A stretch of DNA of 64,000 nt from Blattamonas nauphoetae (taxonomy: Eukaryota > Preaxostyla > Oxymonadida), in the NCBI GenBank assembly GCA_033064195.1, contig JARBJD010000015.1, positions 434,001-498,000 on the forward strand. Reading direction: 5' to 3'. Below, in pieces: positions 9,801-17,060 of this stretch. The first letter of the stretch is position 1, and every line of letters begins with the position of its first letter. Below the pieces are notes generated by a model, which was not told the origin of the DNA, ran no database searches, and saw only the letters and a list, made by a program, of their open reading frames with translations. The position numbers were made by a program, and so were the translations under genes.

Positions 9801-11345
9801 ATCCGGAGAGGATCCGAAGAGAACGATTTTGTTGGTATCGGTTCCTGTTGTGGGAACATCGTCTTTCTGAACAGGAGAAAAGAGTCCAAGGGCGTTGAAG
9901 TGTAAGTTTTGGAGAGAACGTGATTCATAGGGATAAATAAGAAGATCACTCATGCCATTCCAGAAAGGATACGGTCTGATGTCGTTGGTGGTTTCGAAAA
10001 CATTCGCGAAGACCGAAATATTGTTGAACGTGTCGATTCGAAGGACTACGGTACCGTTAAAAGTATCTGTGACTGATGTCTGTTCGTTGATAAGGTGATT
10101 GTTCGAGAACACAATTGAGTCCTGCACAACAACGATGACAAACGATCGTGTTGTTGAAAATGAAGAACGAAAGTCATTATTGTCGATAACGACATGATTC
10201 TTTGCATAGTGGGCGTGAAAAATGGCATCCTCACGAGCCTCACATCCAACGTGGGTCGAGTCCTTATATGTAAGCATGTGGCCATACATATGCGCGCAAA
10301 ACGCCCCTCCATACTCCCCACCATCGCACCGTTCAAAATTGTTCTTTTGGAAGTCACAAGTAGCGTTATGGACATAAATTCCTCCACCGCTGTGGTTGCT
10401 GTAACAATCAGTGAAATTGCATCGATGGACTGTTAACTTTCCGGAAACAGGTTGTTGAAAGAATATGCCGCCACCATAGCGAGGACTGGTGCATTTGGAG
10501 AAGAGGGTGTCTTGAAAGGTGACATCAGAACCGTCATTATAAAAGGTGTGCTGAGTGGTGCAGGTACCGCCAGGGCATGTGTAAACGGCGTTGGAGTGTG
10601 TTGTGTTGAGGAAGGTGTTGTTGGAGAAGAGGAAGGACCCGCCGAGGTTGATGTCGTTCGTCACTGTCCCGTAGAACACTCCATCCACATGCTCTGTCTT
10701 TGTGTTCAACAATTTTGTCGTTCCTGTTGCAGTCGCCAGATGTGGGTGCATTGTGGGCGAATTCGAGGTAATGTTGCCGAACGAGCACGATTGAACCAAA
10801 ACTGATTCTGTTTGTTGGTTTGCCACAATCGGGGAAATATCCGAATGGTGTCCATCTTCAAGAACAGTTGATATCAGGCTCACAGTTCCGCTGGAGTGTT
10901 GGTTTTCAACAAGAAGAGGAAGAATCGTCACTTCGGAAGAACGACGAAGATTCAGCCTTTCCAACACAATTTCCGAATTCCACGAAAAGATCAAGTGGGC
11001 AGTGGAATTGACTTCGATGGCTGTCCCAGAGAGGTGAACTGATGAATCTGATGTGTGCATCGCTTGGTGAATCGGGAAAAGTGTCGTCGATGTCAGTTCA
11101 AAGGTGGCGTTCACAACTGAGAATACGAACAGATCATTCTCGTTTGCACACATGATCTGCGTCTGTGGAGATCCTGACAGGCTTATCTGACCTCTTAGTG
11201 GTTCATTCGAGGCAAAATATGGAATGGCATCAAGGACGATGGGACGGGCATCATTCTTCCTTTTGACAGATGCAAGAACGGAACTGAGGGAAATGGGTGA
11301 GGTGTATCGACACGTGGTGTCGAATAAAATCAAGAATAGAATCAT
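804..11345 (-). CDS. Gene A: giant beta-helix membrane protein with kinase-like tail
   Basis: A 3,513-residue single-pass surface protein. The chosen start gives a signal peptide (MILFLILFDTTCRYTS) matching that of B; an upstream in-frame ATG at 11504 adds 53 residues without counterpart in B. Residues ~20-3,170 are Ser/Thr/Gly-rich beta-helix (pectate-lyase-like) repeats with many N-glycosylation sites. Seven Cys-pair motifs of the form CG-x5-C (CGQERLPC, CGFSVYPC, CGRTHLRC and others) mark modules. A membrane helix (IPLIAGCVVALLVIIIVVV) lies at ~3,172-3,194, followed by an RRR stop-transfer and a ~320-residue cytoplasmic tail. The tail keeps kinase C-lobe signatures (RWRAPE at 3,402, VFSLGLVLFEIETGQVPF, GKDRP), but I see no Gly-rich loop, catalytic Lys or HRD, so it is probably a pseudokinase. 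Ligand and role are unknown; adhesion or sensing is inference. The single open frame shows no sign of introns. Confidence 0.85.
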   Translation of the reverse strand: MILFLILFDTTCRYTSPISLSSVLASVKRKNDARPIVLDAIPYFASNEPLRGQISLSGSPQTQIMCANENDLFVFSVVNATFELTSTTLFPIHQAMHTSDSSVHLSGTAIEVNSTAHLIFSWNSEIVLERLNLRRSSEVTILPLLVENQHSSGTVSLISTVLEDGHHSDISPIVANQQTESVLVQSCSFGNITSNSPTMHPHLATATGTTKLLNTKTEHVDGVFYGTVTNDINLGGSFLFSNNTFLNTTHSNAVYTCPGGTCTTQHTFYNDGSDVTFQDTLFSKCTSPRYGGGIFFQQPVSGKLTVHRCNFTDCYSNHSGGGIYVHNATCDFQKNNFERCDGGEYGGAFCAHMYGHMLTYKDSTHVGCEAREDAIFHAHYAKNHVVIDNNDFRSSFSTTRSFVIVVVQDSIVFSNNHLINEQTSVTDTFNGTVVLRIDTFNNISVFANVFETTNDIRPYPFWNGMSDLLIYPYESRSLQNLHFNALGLFSPVQKDDVPTTGTDTNKIVLFGSSPDNIAEMREFHANENSLSPFFEISGQKMILLYRINVNLAKATITFTEVRDGSDFTIKEVNFVVTGEALADDFMAVSSSSLTFDTVTLSSLTLTSASVIKMEGASTLSVSDSEFKTITQTGSGGGAFVSTNGDSDQNVSITSSSFESVSSEGDGGVILARLGAGSKLTVTDTTFKLCSSSGKGGALSIVLTSTGSFSLEAGTSFESCSATGSGSAVFVEAPSLAAAITRTSMAFLAPFPLTQTISLLALHRGWNTGNKSDFVPLVLFLVEVGSTGYANSSGTDGELCGFSVYPCSSLRTLQTHLAANGSKTEGKLNPITLELQTALDQSTPFSCGEHKATITGNTIILSEAGQFTTSSADSVLTLSSLSILFASSPTHPAISVALGKIVVSGCTVGNEEGDIPVSFGSVCGGLLKLSGTNTMKLVSPSSPLFVVTSGSLKIESGTTLTHPATQRSTSLFVLSGGSTTITSLTVPSLTLDSASSVFSVTGTSSLSLSSMSFSSITNEGSGSVIHSTSTGQIELDTVSFASCNCGVNGKGRSMFISRESFSSEDVVMKRVSISTAGTTGNHEVYLEGENVGAVVTTDWASLIGANDVSLTKGQLEQVFGSDSTNMTNIGPLGYHLYPHTSGAVFVSEGFWDHGKCGQERLPCSTLDFSWSLLTDAKTTVTLSSDISLSTLISSPTTDAYLSSSSEASLCFESDGQLIVEVGALTLSSIGITLPSSLSQPLFVVKGSTLTLSSTVTITNPPSAAHTASLFKIDGGTLTLSGTVFDFIVHFSSSSSLLTQTGGNIELDTVSLSSLTLASASVIKMEGASTLSVSGSEFETISQTGSGFGAFLSTNGDSDQIVSITSSSFESVSSAGDGGVILALLGTGSKLTVASTTFKLCSSSGKGGALSIVLSSTGSFALEAGTSFDSCSATGSGSAVFVEAPSLASAITETSLAFLAPFPLSPTTSLLAFHQGWNTGNKSDSVPLVLFLADVGSTGYVNVDGSDGELCGFSVYPCSSLRTLQTHLAANGSKTEGKLNPITLELQTELDQSTPFSCGEHKATITGNAITLSKTGQFTTSSADSVLSLSSLTILFASSQAKPAISVSLGKIVVSGCTIGNEEADIPVSFGSVRGGDLELSGTNTMKLVSPSSPLFEVTSGNLKIASGTALTHSTTKRTSSLFVLSGGFTQISSLTVPSLTLDSASSAFSLSNTASLSLSSMSFSSISNEGSGSVIHSTSTSHIELDTVSFASCNCGVNGKGRSMFISRESFSSEDVVMKRVSISTAGTTGNHEVYLEGENVGAVVTTDWASLIGANDVSLTKGQLEQVFGSDSTNMTNIGPLGYHLYPHTSGAVFVSEGFWDHGKCGQERLPCSTLDFAFSLLTDAKTTLTLSSDITLSTPLSSPSTGASISSSSSSPKSLLFESDGQLIVDAGSLTLSSIGITLPSSLTQSLLVVRGSTLTLSDSVTITNPPSAAHTASLFKIEGGTLTLTGTVFGFTVPFSSSSALLTQTGGTLKLDTVTIENVSRTIGDGSVVHSSLSSSEDKLEIVGCSFSSCSSSGNGGALFVSSSLDHNPADLIIQSTFGSDISCGEGKKGEWIFLKGYSLESYLKGSTWSGSISALVAPADDALLWGEDGSEKEGSEYVSLSLLYYLKPFNQPTIAVGDGGRDGEGCGRTHLRCSSLSTAISHLSGSEALEVEIVSSLSLAKKEEFSLSFTMKPSDETATITVGESGAFEVSANTLTLSTLTFDGKGTERSTSLLSIVDTGSITIAGCAFKNLKTSGKGSVFSSTLNTDNTLSISESSFSSCSSAGNGGALFVEVNGGSFEIPKTLTFTGCSSEEKGQNLFLVSSNLLSLLSGGSLDGVKPTLPPTGLVSKDEKEKWFGSTTSTGESSSLLFFWHPHTESSGAVHVHENGESHSLCGLHQLPCSLVQTSLSKTTSVNKTIIDSDFVLNENIATANTPSTLTSVSKSVTVSVGVDGKFALSSGSLTLSALSFVQSSVELLEHALISVGCTSSCLIVDGCSFVSFRLSLNALIEHTCSLLTLKSSVFSDIVRLSGDGGVVESVMEEGMELDVDSVELASVWTLSGDGDGFFISFNSTSNPTKIPSFKLNNLQYSESADFEMNTDRKACFVWIEGKRLSEWVKVSDARFAGSYSPIGMESEWLWSVDWESGLNASLLFYLVAHTGAIGVSSSGYSIVQCGYSGVWCLGLEYGMAVADSKGEKQLNIHDTVEITDVIDLNAEYRVHGKVGSSVLSVVGSGGLVVDSGEHVEIDGVSVVVRTDCSSEVLSCVSSELVLHSIVFSCGGDSSPLINSTLICVDGEGSVGRFSSLSLLSGVSSDGKLLLVKKGTVQMTDVLISTSISESGGLVSVCGGSFSLVNLALPPLSFSSTPFVLSSFDACSFTNLSAKQIQTQTLLTAEHGEDLTLTSCTFDGISTTRNDDQDDGNELICSWTTGLVNISETPTTIDQCRFSQLSQGAIAVNGSLLSLFNTKLSSNGVRHPTFTSARQNVHCSSGEVRIEDESSTNDESESLWISTEDCVVKKGSELVASGLFVPKLDVGKTKSVSNKNKSVSIDLVGSMLIPCNLFLLISEVGSSSRSDGLRIELTPSKFGWKNESSISVSLSSSKLDKLNRTFGWNGTLVFGDGWTTDWFVVKVSQSDERKALMKEAMKWMIPLIAGCVVALLVIIIVVVLLRRRSSKAKEKDSLLKQQQAELNDLPPEKLEDFDKLLFPPTSIVAAEGSVGHLALADASNHDLQAAHPTCHLGTNNVFPASGDPSTSVLNKQSRPVGVKRGDTLYNRLHSAQKRPIDKMGVAQQIMRKLVGLHRQDPTLSVLTMFSSHSVVFGEDGEVEIVLDVGETMGQTRSQTQRTQTCQEGHGNENMTHTEGERKNAQFELLRWRAPETVVSEGEEGQKVDSGSAAVFSLGLVLFEIETGQVPFGEMDALNASRQLKTGIPPKLSLVGDSGLRDVIVSCLQVRGKDRPGLGEMEEKLQSVEFSYGSAVFFDAAQ
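5300..9560. repeat. 2,130-bp tandem duplication inside gene A (two units)
   Basis: The units are ~5300-7430 and ~7430-9560, offset by exactly 2,130 bp (710 codons), so the frame is kept. About 390 bp, from ~5731 to 6123 against 7861 to 8253, looks identical by eye, while the edges have diverged by several percent. B and C hold one copy. This fits unequal crossing-over followed by conversion of the core. Confidence 0.9.
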
Positions 11346-11366
11346 AGTTCGATCAATAATGAATGA

Positions 11367-11380
11367 CCCTTTCTTTATCC
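11367..11380 (-). promoter_or_regulatory. Candidate promoter motif of gene A
   Basis: Read on the minus strand, GATAAAGAAAGGG lies about 22-35 bases before the start codon. Very similar motifs precede B (38253-38265) and C (47744-47756, ATAAAGAAAGAC), although the N-terminus of C is unrelated to those of A and B. The recurrence suggests a core promoter or leader element; function is inferred. Confidence 0.35.
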
Positions 11381-13009
11381 TTTCATCACCTGTCCAGTAA
11401 TGTGTGCTCGTTCGGAAATGTTTCTTGATTTCCAAGATGGTTTTATCAGGACATTGGCCTAATGTGACTTTCAGCCACATTCCGTATTTGTTTGAAAAAC
11501 ACACAAATCTGACTGTGATTGGCCAATACTGTCTTCTATGTATAACTATTTTTTGAATTAATCACATCATCGCAGTTCTTTTCAACTCTTTTCTCGAAAT
11601 CTGATCTAAAAATGCCAGAGAAGAGCCTCATTCACAGATATTGTGGAACATAAAAAAGTCGATCGCATGACCTTCGAAGGTTGGTTTGGCGTGCTTGAAC
11701 ACGGATATCACGTAGAGAGTCTTGTTATAATCTGAAAAAGTGGTGAAGGAGAAAAACAAGACTTCAGTCGGTGTTTGAGTCACGATCCTCGACGAAGTGG
11801 GTGAAAACTCCAATCAAGATTGAAAAATTGTTGTTTAAAAGAAGCTGTGAATCTTCACCATTCTCCAGAAAAACATGATGTTGTTTTGAAATAAAGATAG
11901 CAATACATCATTCCAGACAGCAAAACATAAAAATGAACGAGATCATCCATGATTTCATTTAAATCGACAATATGTCGAAGAATGTGAAAAAGGTACAGGT
12001 TTTTGCACATATTCTTAGAATGTCCAAAGCGATCGAACCCAGACAGGTTGAGCAGAGATTCGTTTCGAAGATCCTCAGTTCGTCTCAGATTTAGAAGATT
12101 TTCATGGACGTCAGACGCATCCTGGGAGACTCCATGGAAATGGAAAGAGCTAAATTCTATGAAATCACAATAATAGGACATCAACCTCAAAGAAGAACCG
12201 ATGAATGTAATCATTGGGTCAATATCGAAATGGCTCTCAGACCTACAGCACACACACAAGTTTCGAAGACAGACAAATACTGTCACAACTGGCACGATCG
12301 CATCGAAACGAAGTTGTAAGCCAACAAAAGGCCTTCAAAAGTGACATCGGAAGTCATCAGCCTCACTGTGCTGTAATACTGGGAGATTTCGAAGAAAACA
12401 TTAACTTGCCCATCCTTCGTGTCCAAGAGAACAGGGCATTTTCGGTCGATCTCCAGTCGCAATTCTGACTAAATCTGCCTCTCTCGCTATTTTTTGCCTT
12501 CGTCAGATGATGTCTCATGTTTTCTTCGACGAAATCCAGCAATTGATGTGGTGGTCGGACAATGGACCCCATTTCCACTGCTCACAATTCATCTCACACG
12601 TTCTCTCTCGACTTTCCACACTCCAGACTGAACACTCCAACTCATGTCATTTCTTTGTACATTTCCACTCGAAAAACATGGTCGACAGGATTTTTGCTCT
12701 TTTTTCAGCAATTCTCCGAAATAATCTCCCGAAGGATGGAAAAAGGAGCTTAGTTGAACCGAAACAGACTCTTTCTGAAAACACCAATCGATTCGTAATC
12801 CGAAGAAAGCATTTGAAGACGCACACTTTTATCATGTATCTTCCGCTTTCTTGTTCTTTTTCAGACTTGAGAATTATGTCTGACCGTTGTTTTACCCTTG
12901 TTCCAAAAAGTAGCAAATTCCAAAAAGGGTCAAATTTTGGCCCTCTGGTGGTTCCCCATTTCACACTATGATCTTCATTCTCAAAATTTCAGGAAATGCA
13001 TTTTAATAA
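11381..13009. other. Intergenic, no gene recognised
   Basis: This lies upstream of gene A. Minus-strand open stretches at 11628-11813 and 11855-12295 are Phe/Cys-rich, match nothing I recognise and lack a clear start context. They could be remnants of a decayed gene, but nothing supports a call. Confidence 0.5.
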
Positions 13010-13012
13010 CTA

Positions 13013-13625
13013 ATAATTCGTTTGAAGTGGTCATTTGCGACAATAATCTGGTCAAAAGTGATTATTTCAGACTGAAATGGTGATGATCTGCAAATTTTGG
13101 GTTGGATGCATCTCCCCAACCATCCATCATATCGAGATGGCGTTTTCACTAAATTGAATAGTGTGTGAAAATAAGCAATGTGAGAAATGCACGCCTTTCT
13201 TTGACAACTTCCAAAAATGTTCGTTTTGTCATTTTCCCCACTTTTCGAGAATGATCTACCACAATATCGATTCAAAACAGAAATTTTGGTAAAATCAACC
13301 AATTGAATACGCAAAAGACAGTGTACGCTTCGTTTTGAGAGAATTATGAAGGATGAGGTGGATATAGTGACATGTGGGGGCGACAACTTCGAAGTGAGTG
13401 CGAAATGGTTCGCCAACAACTTTCTAAATATACAATTGATTTCTTCCAAATTTTCTCAAATTGTTTATTTTCACACACTATCAATTTGGTGAAAACGGCA
13501 TCTCGATATGATGGATGGTTGGGGAGATGCATCCAACCCAAAATTTGCAGATCATCACCATTTCAGTCTGAAATAATCACTTTTGACCAGATTATTGTCG
13601 CAAATGACCACTTCAAACGAATTAT
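13013..13625. mobile_element. TA-flanked foldback element, ~613 bp
   Basis: The arms 13013-~13195 and ~13447-13625 are inverted copies starting ATAATTCGTTTGAAGTGG, with a ~250-bp loop between. TA lies on both sides (13011-13012, 13626-13627), as in Tc1/mariner-type insertions. No transposase is encoded, so this is a non-autonomous element. The limits could be 3 bp wider, because the flanking C/G also pair. Confidence 0.75.
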
Positions 13626-13639
13626 TAGAGATATAGGGT

Positions 13640-13990
13640 GGTGGGTGAGTAGTTGATAAGGGTATGAGTAGGTAAATAGGTGGCATAGGCAAGGGTGATT
13701 GGGCATCGGTGAAAAGATAGGTGAGGGAAAATGAGTGAAGAGCCAAGGGTGATTGGGCATAGGCGAGAGATTGGGAGGGGGTGAAGGAGGCATTGATGAG
13801 GTGGCATTGATGAGGAGATATTGATGAGGAGATATTGATGTTGAAATACGTGACATGAGTGTGTAAGAGATAGTTGAGAGACATTGATGGGGTTTTACGT
13901 GGAACAAGTGTTTGTTATGAGGTGGAGATAATCGATGTATGGACATTGATTTGTGGACATTGATGGAGAGATGAATAGGTGTTGGGAATT
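13640..13990. repeat. Low-complexity G/A-rich repeats
   Basis: Degenerate short repeats: GGGTGATTGGGCAT occurs at about 13693 and 13747, and the block GAGGAGATATTGATG recurs near 13812-13842. Open frames on either strand are simple repeats (Ser/Pro/His-rich) and are not taken as genes. Confidence 0.6.
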
Positions 13991-14013
13991 GATGGATGAT
14001 CATTTGTGGAATG

Positions 14014-14100
14014 AGGTGCCCTAGGTGCCCCAGGTGGATCGGGGAAAATAATTGGTTGGAGTTTTTGATGGTCCACGGGTCCACAGGTCCACGATCGAGT
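14014..14100 (+). repeat. ~85-bp dispersed module, copy 1
   Basis: The block starts GGTGCCCTAGGTGCCCCAGG and ends with TCCACAGGTCCACG. Related copies are at 16977-17060 (same strand) and 18228-18313 (opposite strand). The three lie at the 3' end of the helicase gene, its 5' side and the 3' side of the integrase, so they probably belong to the Polinton-like element. A second shared block (TGTGGACTTTTT followed by TTTGAAGC) is at 14158-14195 and 18090-18130. Confidence 0.6.
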
Positions 14101-14329
14101 GAGAAAGATTGAGAGGGGCATTTGTACTTGGCTCATAGCTGTGATATTACATGATAATTATTGTGGACTTTTTTATTTTGAAGCCACAATTTTCTCTATT
14201 TGACTCAGGTCATCGAATCAAAGAGAGAAGAAAACTTGAATATATTCATCAATTTGAGACCATTCCTGAGCGACTGTGGACTTTGTGGACTATCAATAGT
14301 GCTTCAAAAATATATCTACACTCATGTGC

Positions 14330-16801
14330 TTATTCAAGACTGTCTTCTTCATCGATTTCTGATTCAAGAGTAGACCTTCTAAGCAGTTCGGCATATTTTG
14401 GATCGATCACATAGCACCATACTCTTGCTTTATTCACTGTGACTTTCTTTCTGGTACAATGCTCATTTAAATCCATCTGGAACGTCTTTAGTTTTTTGTA
14501 ATATTCAGGCATGATTTCAGCTGCATATGAGCATGGCATTCCTTTCTCCAATTCGTGAATGTGCGCAAAGCAAAAGTCTCCTATTGCTGATCTGGACACT
14601 TCTTGGAGTAGACATCTAGCATCAGTGTTTGGTAGTTGTCTTGGATTGAAGTTGGAGATGTCTCTTTGTCTGAAGTAGGTCAACAAATGTGAGTAGAATT
14701 CAGGAGAGAATGAGCGAATGAGATTGAGAAAGAATGCAGCATCATCTTTCTTTTTATTGGACACTTTGCACACACAGTAACATCTGTCGTCAACTTCAAT
14801 CTTAACTGGATATGCGTTGTTTGTACAGAAGATTAGATTGGCTACATTCTCGGCATCACGTCTGGCAATTCCTTTCTCGTTTGCTCTGAAGCTAGTATCT
14901 GATATTATGGATTTGAGAGCATCACAATTGGACATTCTTTCTTCACCAACATTCTTCAGTTCATTACAGACAATCAGCATCTTTCCCTCAATCACTGTGT
15001 TGAATGTACCACAAAGTTCCTGAATATCGGTTATATTTGGAGCAGAGTATCCACGCAGTAGTTCACAGAGCACATTGGTCCAAACATTCTTGCCAATTCC
15101 CTGCATTCCCTTCAAGATGATGACAGATGCTGTCTTCTGACCTGGATTCTGAATGACAAAAGAAATCCAATTCAAGATGAAGCTATACAATTCCTCATTG
15201 TTGTCGGAGATGATCTCTTTGGTGAAATCCAAGAATGGTTGAATAAACTGATTGTTTACTTCATCAACGAATGGAGATTTGTATCCTTGAAATAGTGAGG
15301 ACATGTCTGGATTGTCACTGATAAAGCGAATGCCATTGACCATGAAACGATTGCGATTGTCCTCGAATAAGCTTTGGTAATTGAAGACTTTCACTTTCTT
15401 TGGATCCTCGTTTGGTATGGTCACTTTAATTGATTTCAACAATCTCAGGACACTGCTTTCTTTCTGAACATTTACCCGATAGCAGAGATCAAGCGAACTG
15501 TATTCCTTCACAATGCAAAGCAACGATACTTCAACACAGCGAAGAACTTTCAATAGATCTCTCAGAACTTTTTTTTCCGATTTGTATTCTCTATTCGTTG
15601 CCTTTTTTCTGATTGAAGAAAAGTCAAATGAAGACAGAAGATCAATTTTATCATTGATTGGTTCATCATTGCTTTGTTCAAGGCATTGGTCCTCCTCGGA
15701 TTCATCAATGCTGTCAAATACATCAGAGACATCGTAGTCCGTGAGGGGAATAACGAGTTCATCATTGTAGTATTTCTCATTGTGGATCCGAATGATTTTG
15801 ACGAGTACTCCTGGATGCGAAATATTGGATGCATATCTGATTCTTTGTGCATTCCAATTCATTTTTGTATTCTCTGTTAGTGTATTGTGATCATAGACGT
15901 CTTGGTACGTTTGGTCCAACATCTTGTCAGTGAATCCATCAATTTGTCGCAGTGAATTGAGTCCAGCAAACAATGACAACAACGAGACTTCATCCTCGAG
16001 TGAACGAGAGCCAGAACCATTGTGGATTGTCAGTCCTGTTAATCCTTTTCTGATGAGCTCTGCTTGCTTCAAAGAATACTGTTGAATTGAATCACTATCG
16101 AATGAAGGAACTTTTGGACTCACTGTCTTTGGAGGCTTGACTGCTGGTTCCTTCTCTGATGAATTTGCCTTCAATACAATGCCCAAACTGGACAATACAT
16201 CAGACAATGATACCAGATTGAAGATCTGATTAAAATCATTCAATGTTGAATACGTATGGATTTTATTCTTGCCTTCGACTTTCCTTTGCACTCTTGATTT
16301 TGGTTGCACAATCCAGCGCAGATTGGAGTCTACACAAGCAAACAAATCAACATCGTATTGTTCTGTTTTCTTCACCTTTACCATTGAATTCTTTTCCAGT
16401 TTGTATCCGTCAATATCGCAATATATGTGAAGACCACCAGAACCAGTGACGACTAATCCGACATTTTTAGGTAGTACATCAATCACTGATTGTCTGATTT
16501 TTGTTTTAGCTTCTTCACCAGCATCCTTATTCAAGATGTCAATGTCCACGACTGCTAGATTGGCCACATGTGCAATGTTTATCGCTGTTCCAGTCTTCCT
16601 GGATCCTGCATTATCGATTGAAGCACCTTCGTTATACTTCTTGTAGTCATAAATTGGAACTTCATGAGCTCTCAAACGATCGAATAAAGATTGTATTTCG
16701 ACTGAAATTCCACTGAGCAATGCTTCAAGATGATCGTCGACTAATTCGGGATTGATGGCACAAATATCACTGACTTTTTTCTCTTCAACTTTTGTTGTCA
16801 T
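14330..16801 (-). CDS. Primase-superfamily 3 helicase of the Polinton-like element
   Basis: An 823-residue replication protein. The N-terminal part carries archaeo-eukaryotic primase motifs: VVDIDI at ~93, GSGGLHIYCDI at ~122 and YDVDLFA at ~148. The C-terminal half is an SF3 (D5-like) helicase: a Walker A GMQGIGKN, a Walker B-like LIVCNEL, and the downstream FRANEKG and NLIFCTNNAYP motifs. Primase-helicase fusions of this kind are known from Polinton-like viruses, virophages and some Polintons, where they start and unwind the element's DNA. The reading frame is open throughout. An exact 16-base motif (16811-16826) lies just upstream of the start and recurs near 24311. Confidence 0.8.
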   Translation of the reverse strand: MTTKVEEKKVSDICAINPELVDDHLEALLSGISVEIQSLFDRLRAHEVPIYDYKKYNEGASIDNAGSRKTGTAINIAHVANLAVVDIDILNKDAGEEAKTKIRQSVIDVLPKNVGLVVTGSGGLHIYCDIDGYKLEKNSMVKVKKTEQYDVDLFACVDSNLRWIVQPKSRVQRKVEGKNKIHTYSTLNDFNQIFNLVSLSDVLSSLGIVLKANSSEKEPAVKPPKTVSPKVPSFDSDSIQQYSLKQAELIRKGLTGLTIHNGSGSRSLEDEVSLLSLFAGLNSLRQIDGFTDKMLDQTYQDVYDHNTLTENTKMNWNAQRIRYASNISHPGVLVKIIRIHNEKYYNDELVIPLTDYDVSDVFDSIDESEEDQCLEQSNDEPINDKIDLLSSFDFSSIRKKATNREYKSEKKVLRDLLKVLRCVEVSLLCIVKEYSSLDLCYRVNVQKESSVLRLLKSIKVTIPNEDPKKVKVFNYQSLFEDNRNRFMVNGIRFISDNPDMSSLFQGYKSPFVDEVNNQFIQPFLDFTKEIISDNNEELYSFILNWISFVIQNPGQKTASVIILKGMQGIGKNVWTNVLCELLRGYSAPNITDIQELCGTFNTVIEGKMLIVCNELKNVGEERMSNCDALKSIISDTSFRANEKGIARRDAENVANLIFCTNNAYPVKIEVDDRCYCVCKVSNKKKDDAAFFLNLIRSFSPEFYSHLLTYFRQRDISNFNPRQLPNTDARCLLQEVSRSAIGDFCFAHIHELEKGMPCSYAAEIMPEYYKKLKTFQMDLNEHCTRKKVTVNKARVWCYVIDPKYAELLRRSTLESEIDEEDSLE

Positions 16802-16810
16802 AATTTCTAA

Positions 16811-16826
16811 GGAGATAAAAAATTAG
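16811..16826. promoter_or_regulatory. 16-base motif beside the helicase start
   Basis: GGAGATAAAAAATTAG is found here, 10 bases upstream of the minus-strand helicase start, and again exactly at 24311-24326 near the right side of the element. A promoter role is inferred from position only. Confidence 0.3.
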
Positions 16827-16976
16827 ATTTTAAAAAAAGTTAAGCGTTTGTTTTTTCTGACAGCAAAAAAATACTGTGATTGCGATCAGATGTGCTCCAA
16901 ATTACAGATGGATGTGGATCTAGTGGGAGAGCAATCGGGATGATCAGTAGATGCTTTTTTACAATTTCTATTGAGT

Positions 16977-17060
16977 GCCCCAGGTGCCCCAGGTGTACCA
17001 TCAAAAATAATTCTTTTGAATTTTGAAAAGTCCACAGGTCCACGAGTCCACAGGTTCACC
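16977..17060 (+). repeat. ~85-bp dispersed module, copy 2
   Basis: GTGCCCCAGGTGCCCCAGGT opens the block and CCACAGGTCCACGAGTCCAC closes it. It matches 14014-14100 in the same orientation and 18228-18313 in reverse. It sits on the 5' side of the helicase gene. Confidence 0.65.

Noticed and set aside
11855-12295. 146-codon minus-strand frame upstream of gene A
   Set aside because: It shows no recognised domain, starts without context and has no counterpart upstream of B or C.
13640-13990. Short repeats that could suggest a CRISPR or satellite array
   Set aside because: The units are degenerate, of unequal length and without spacer organisation; simple low-complexity DNA explains them.
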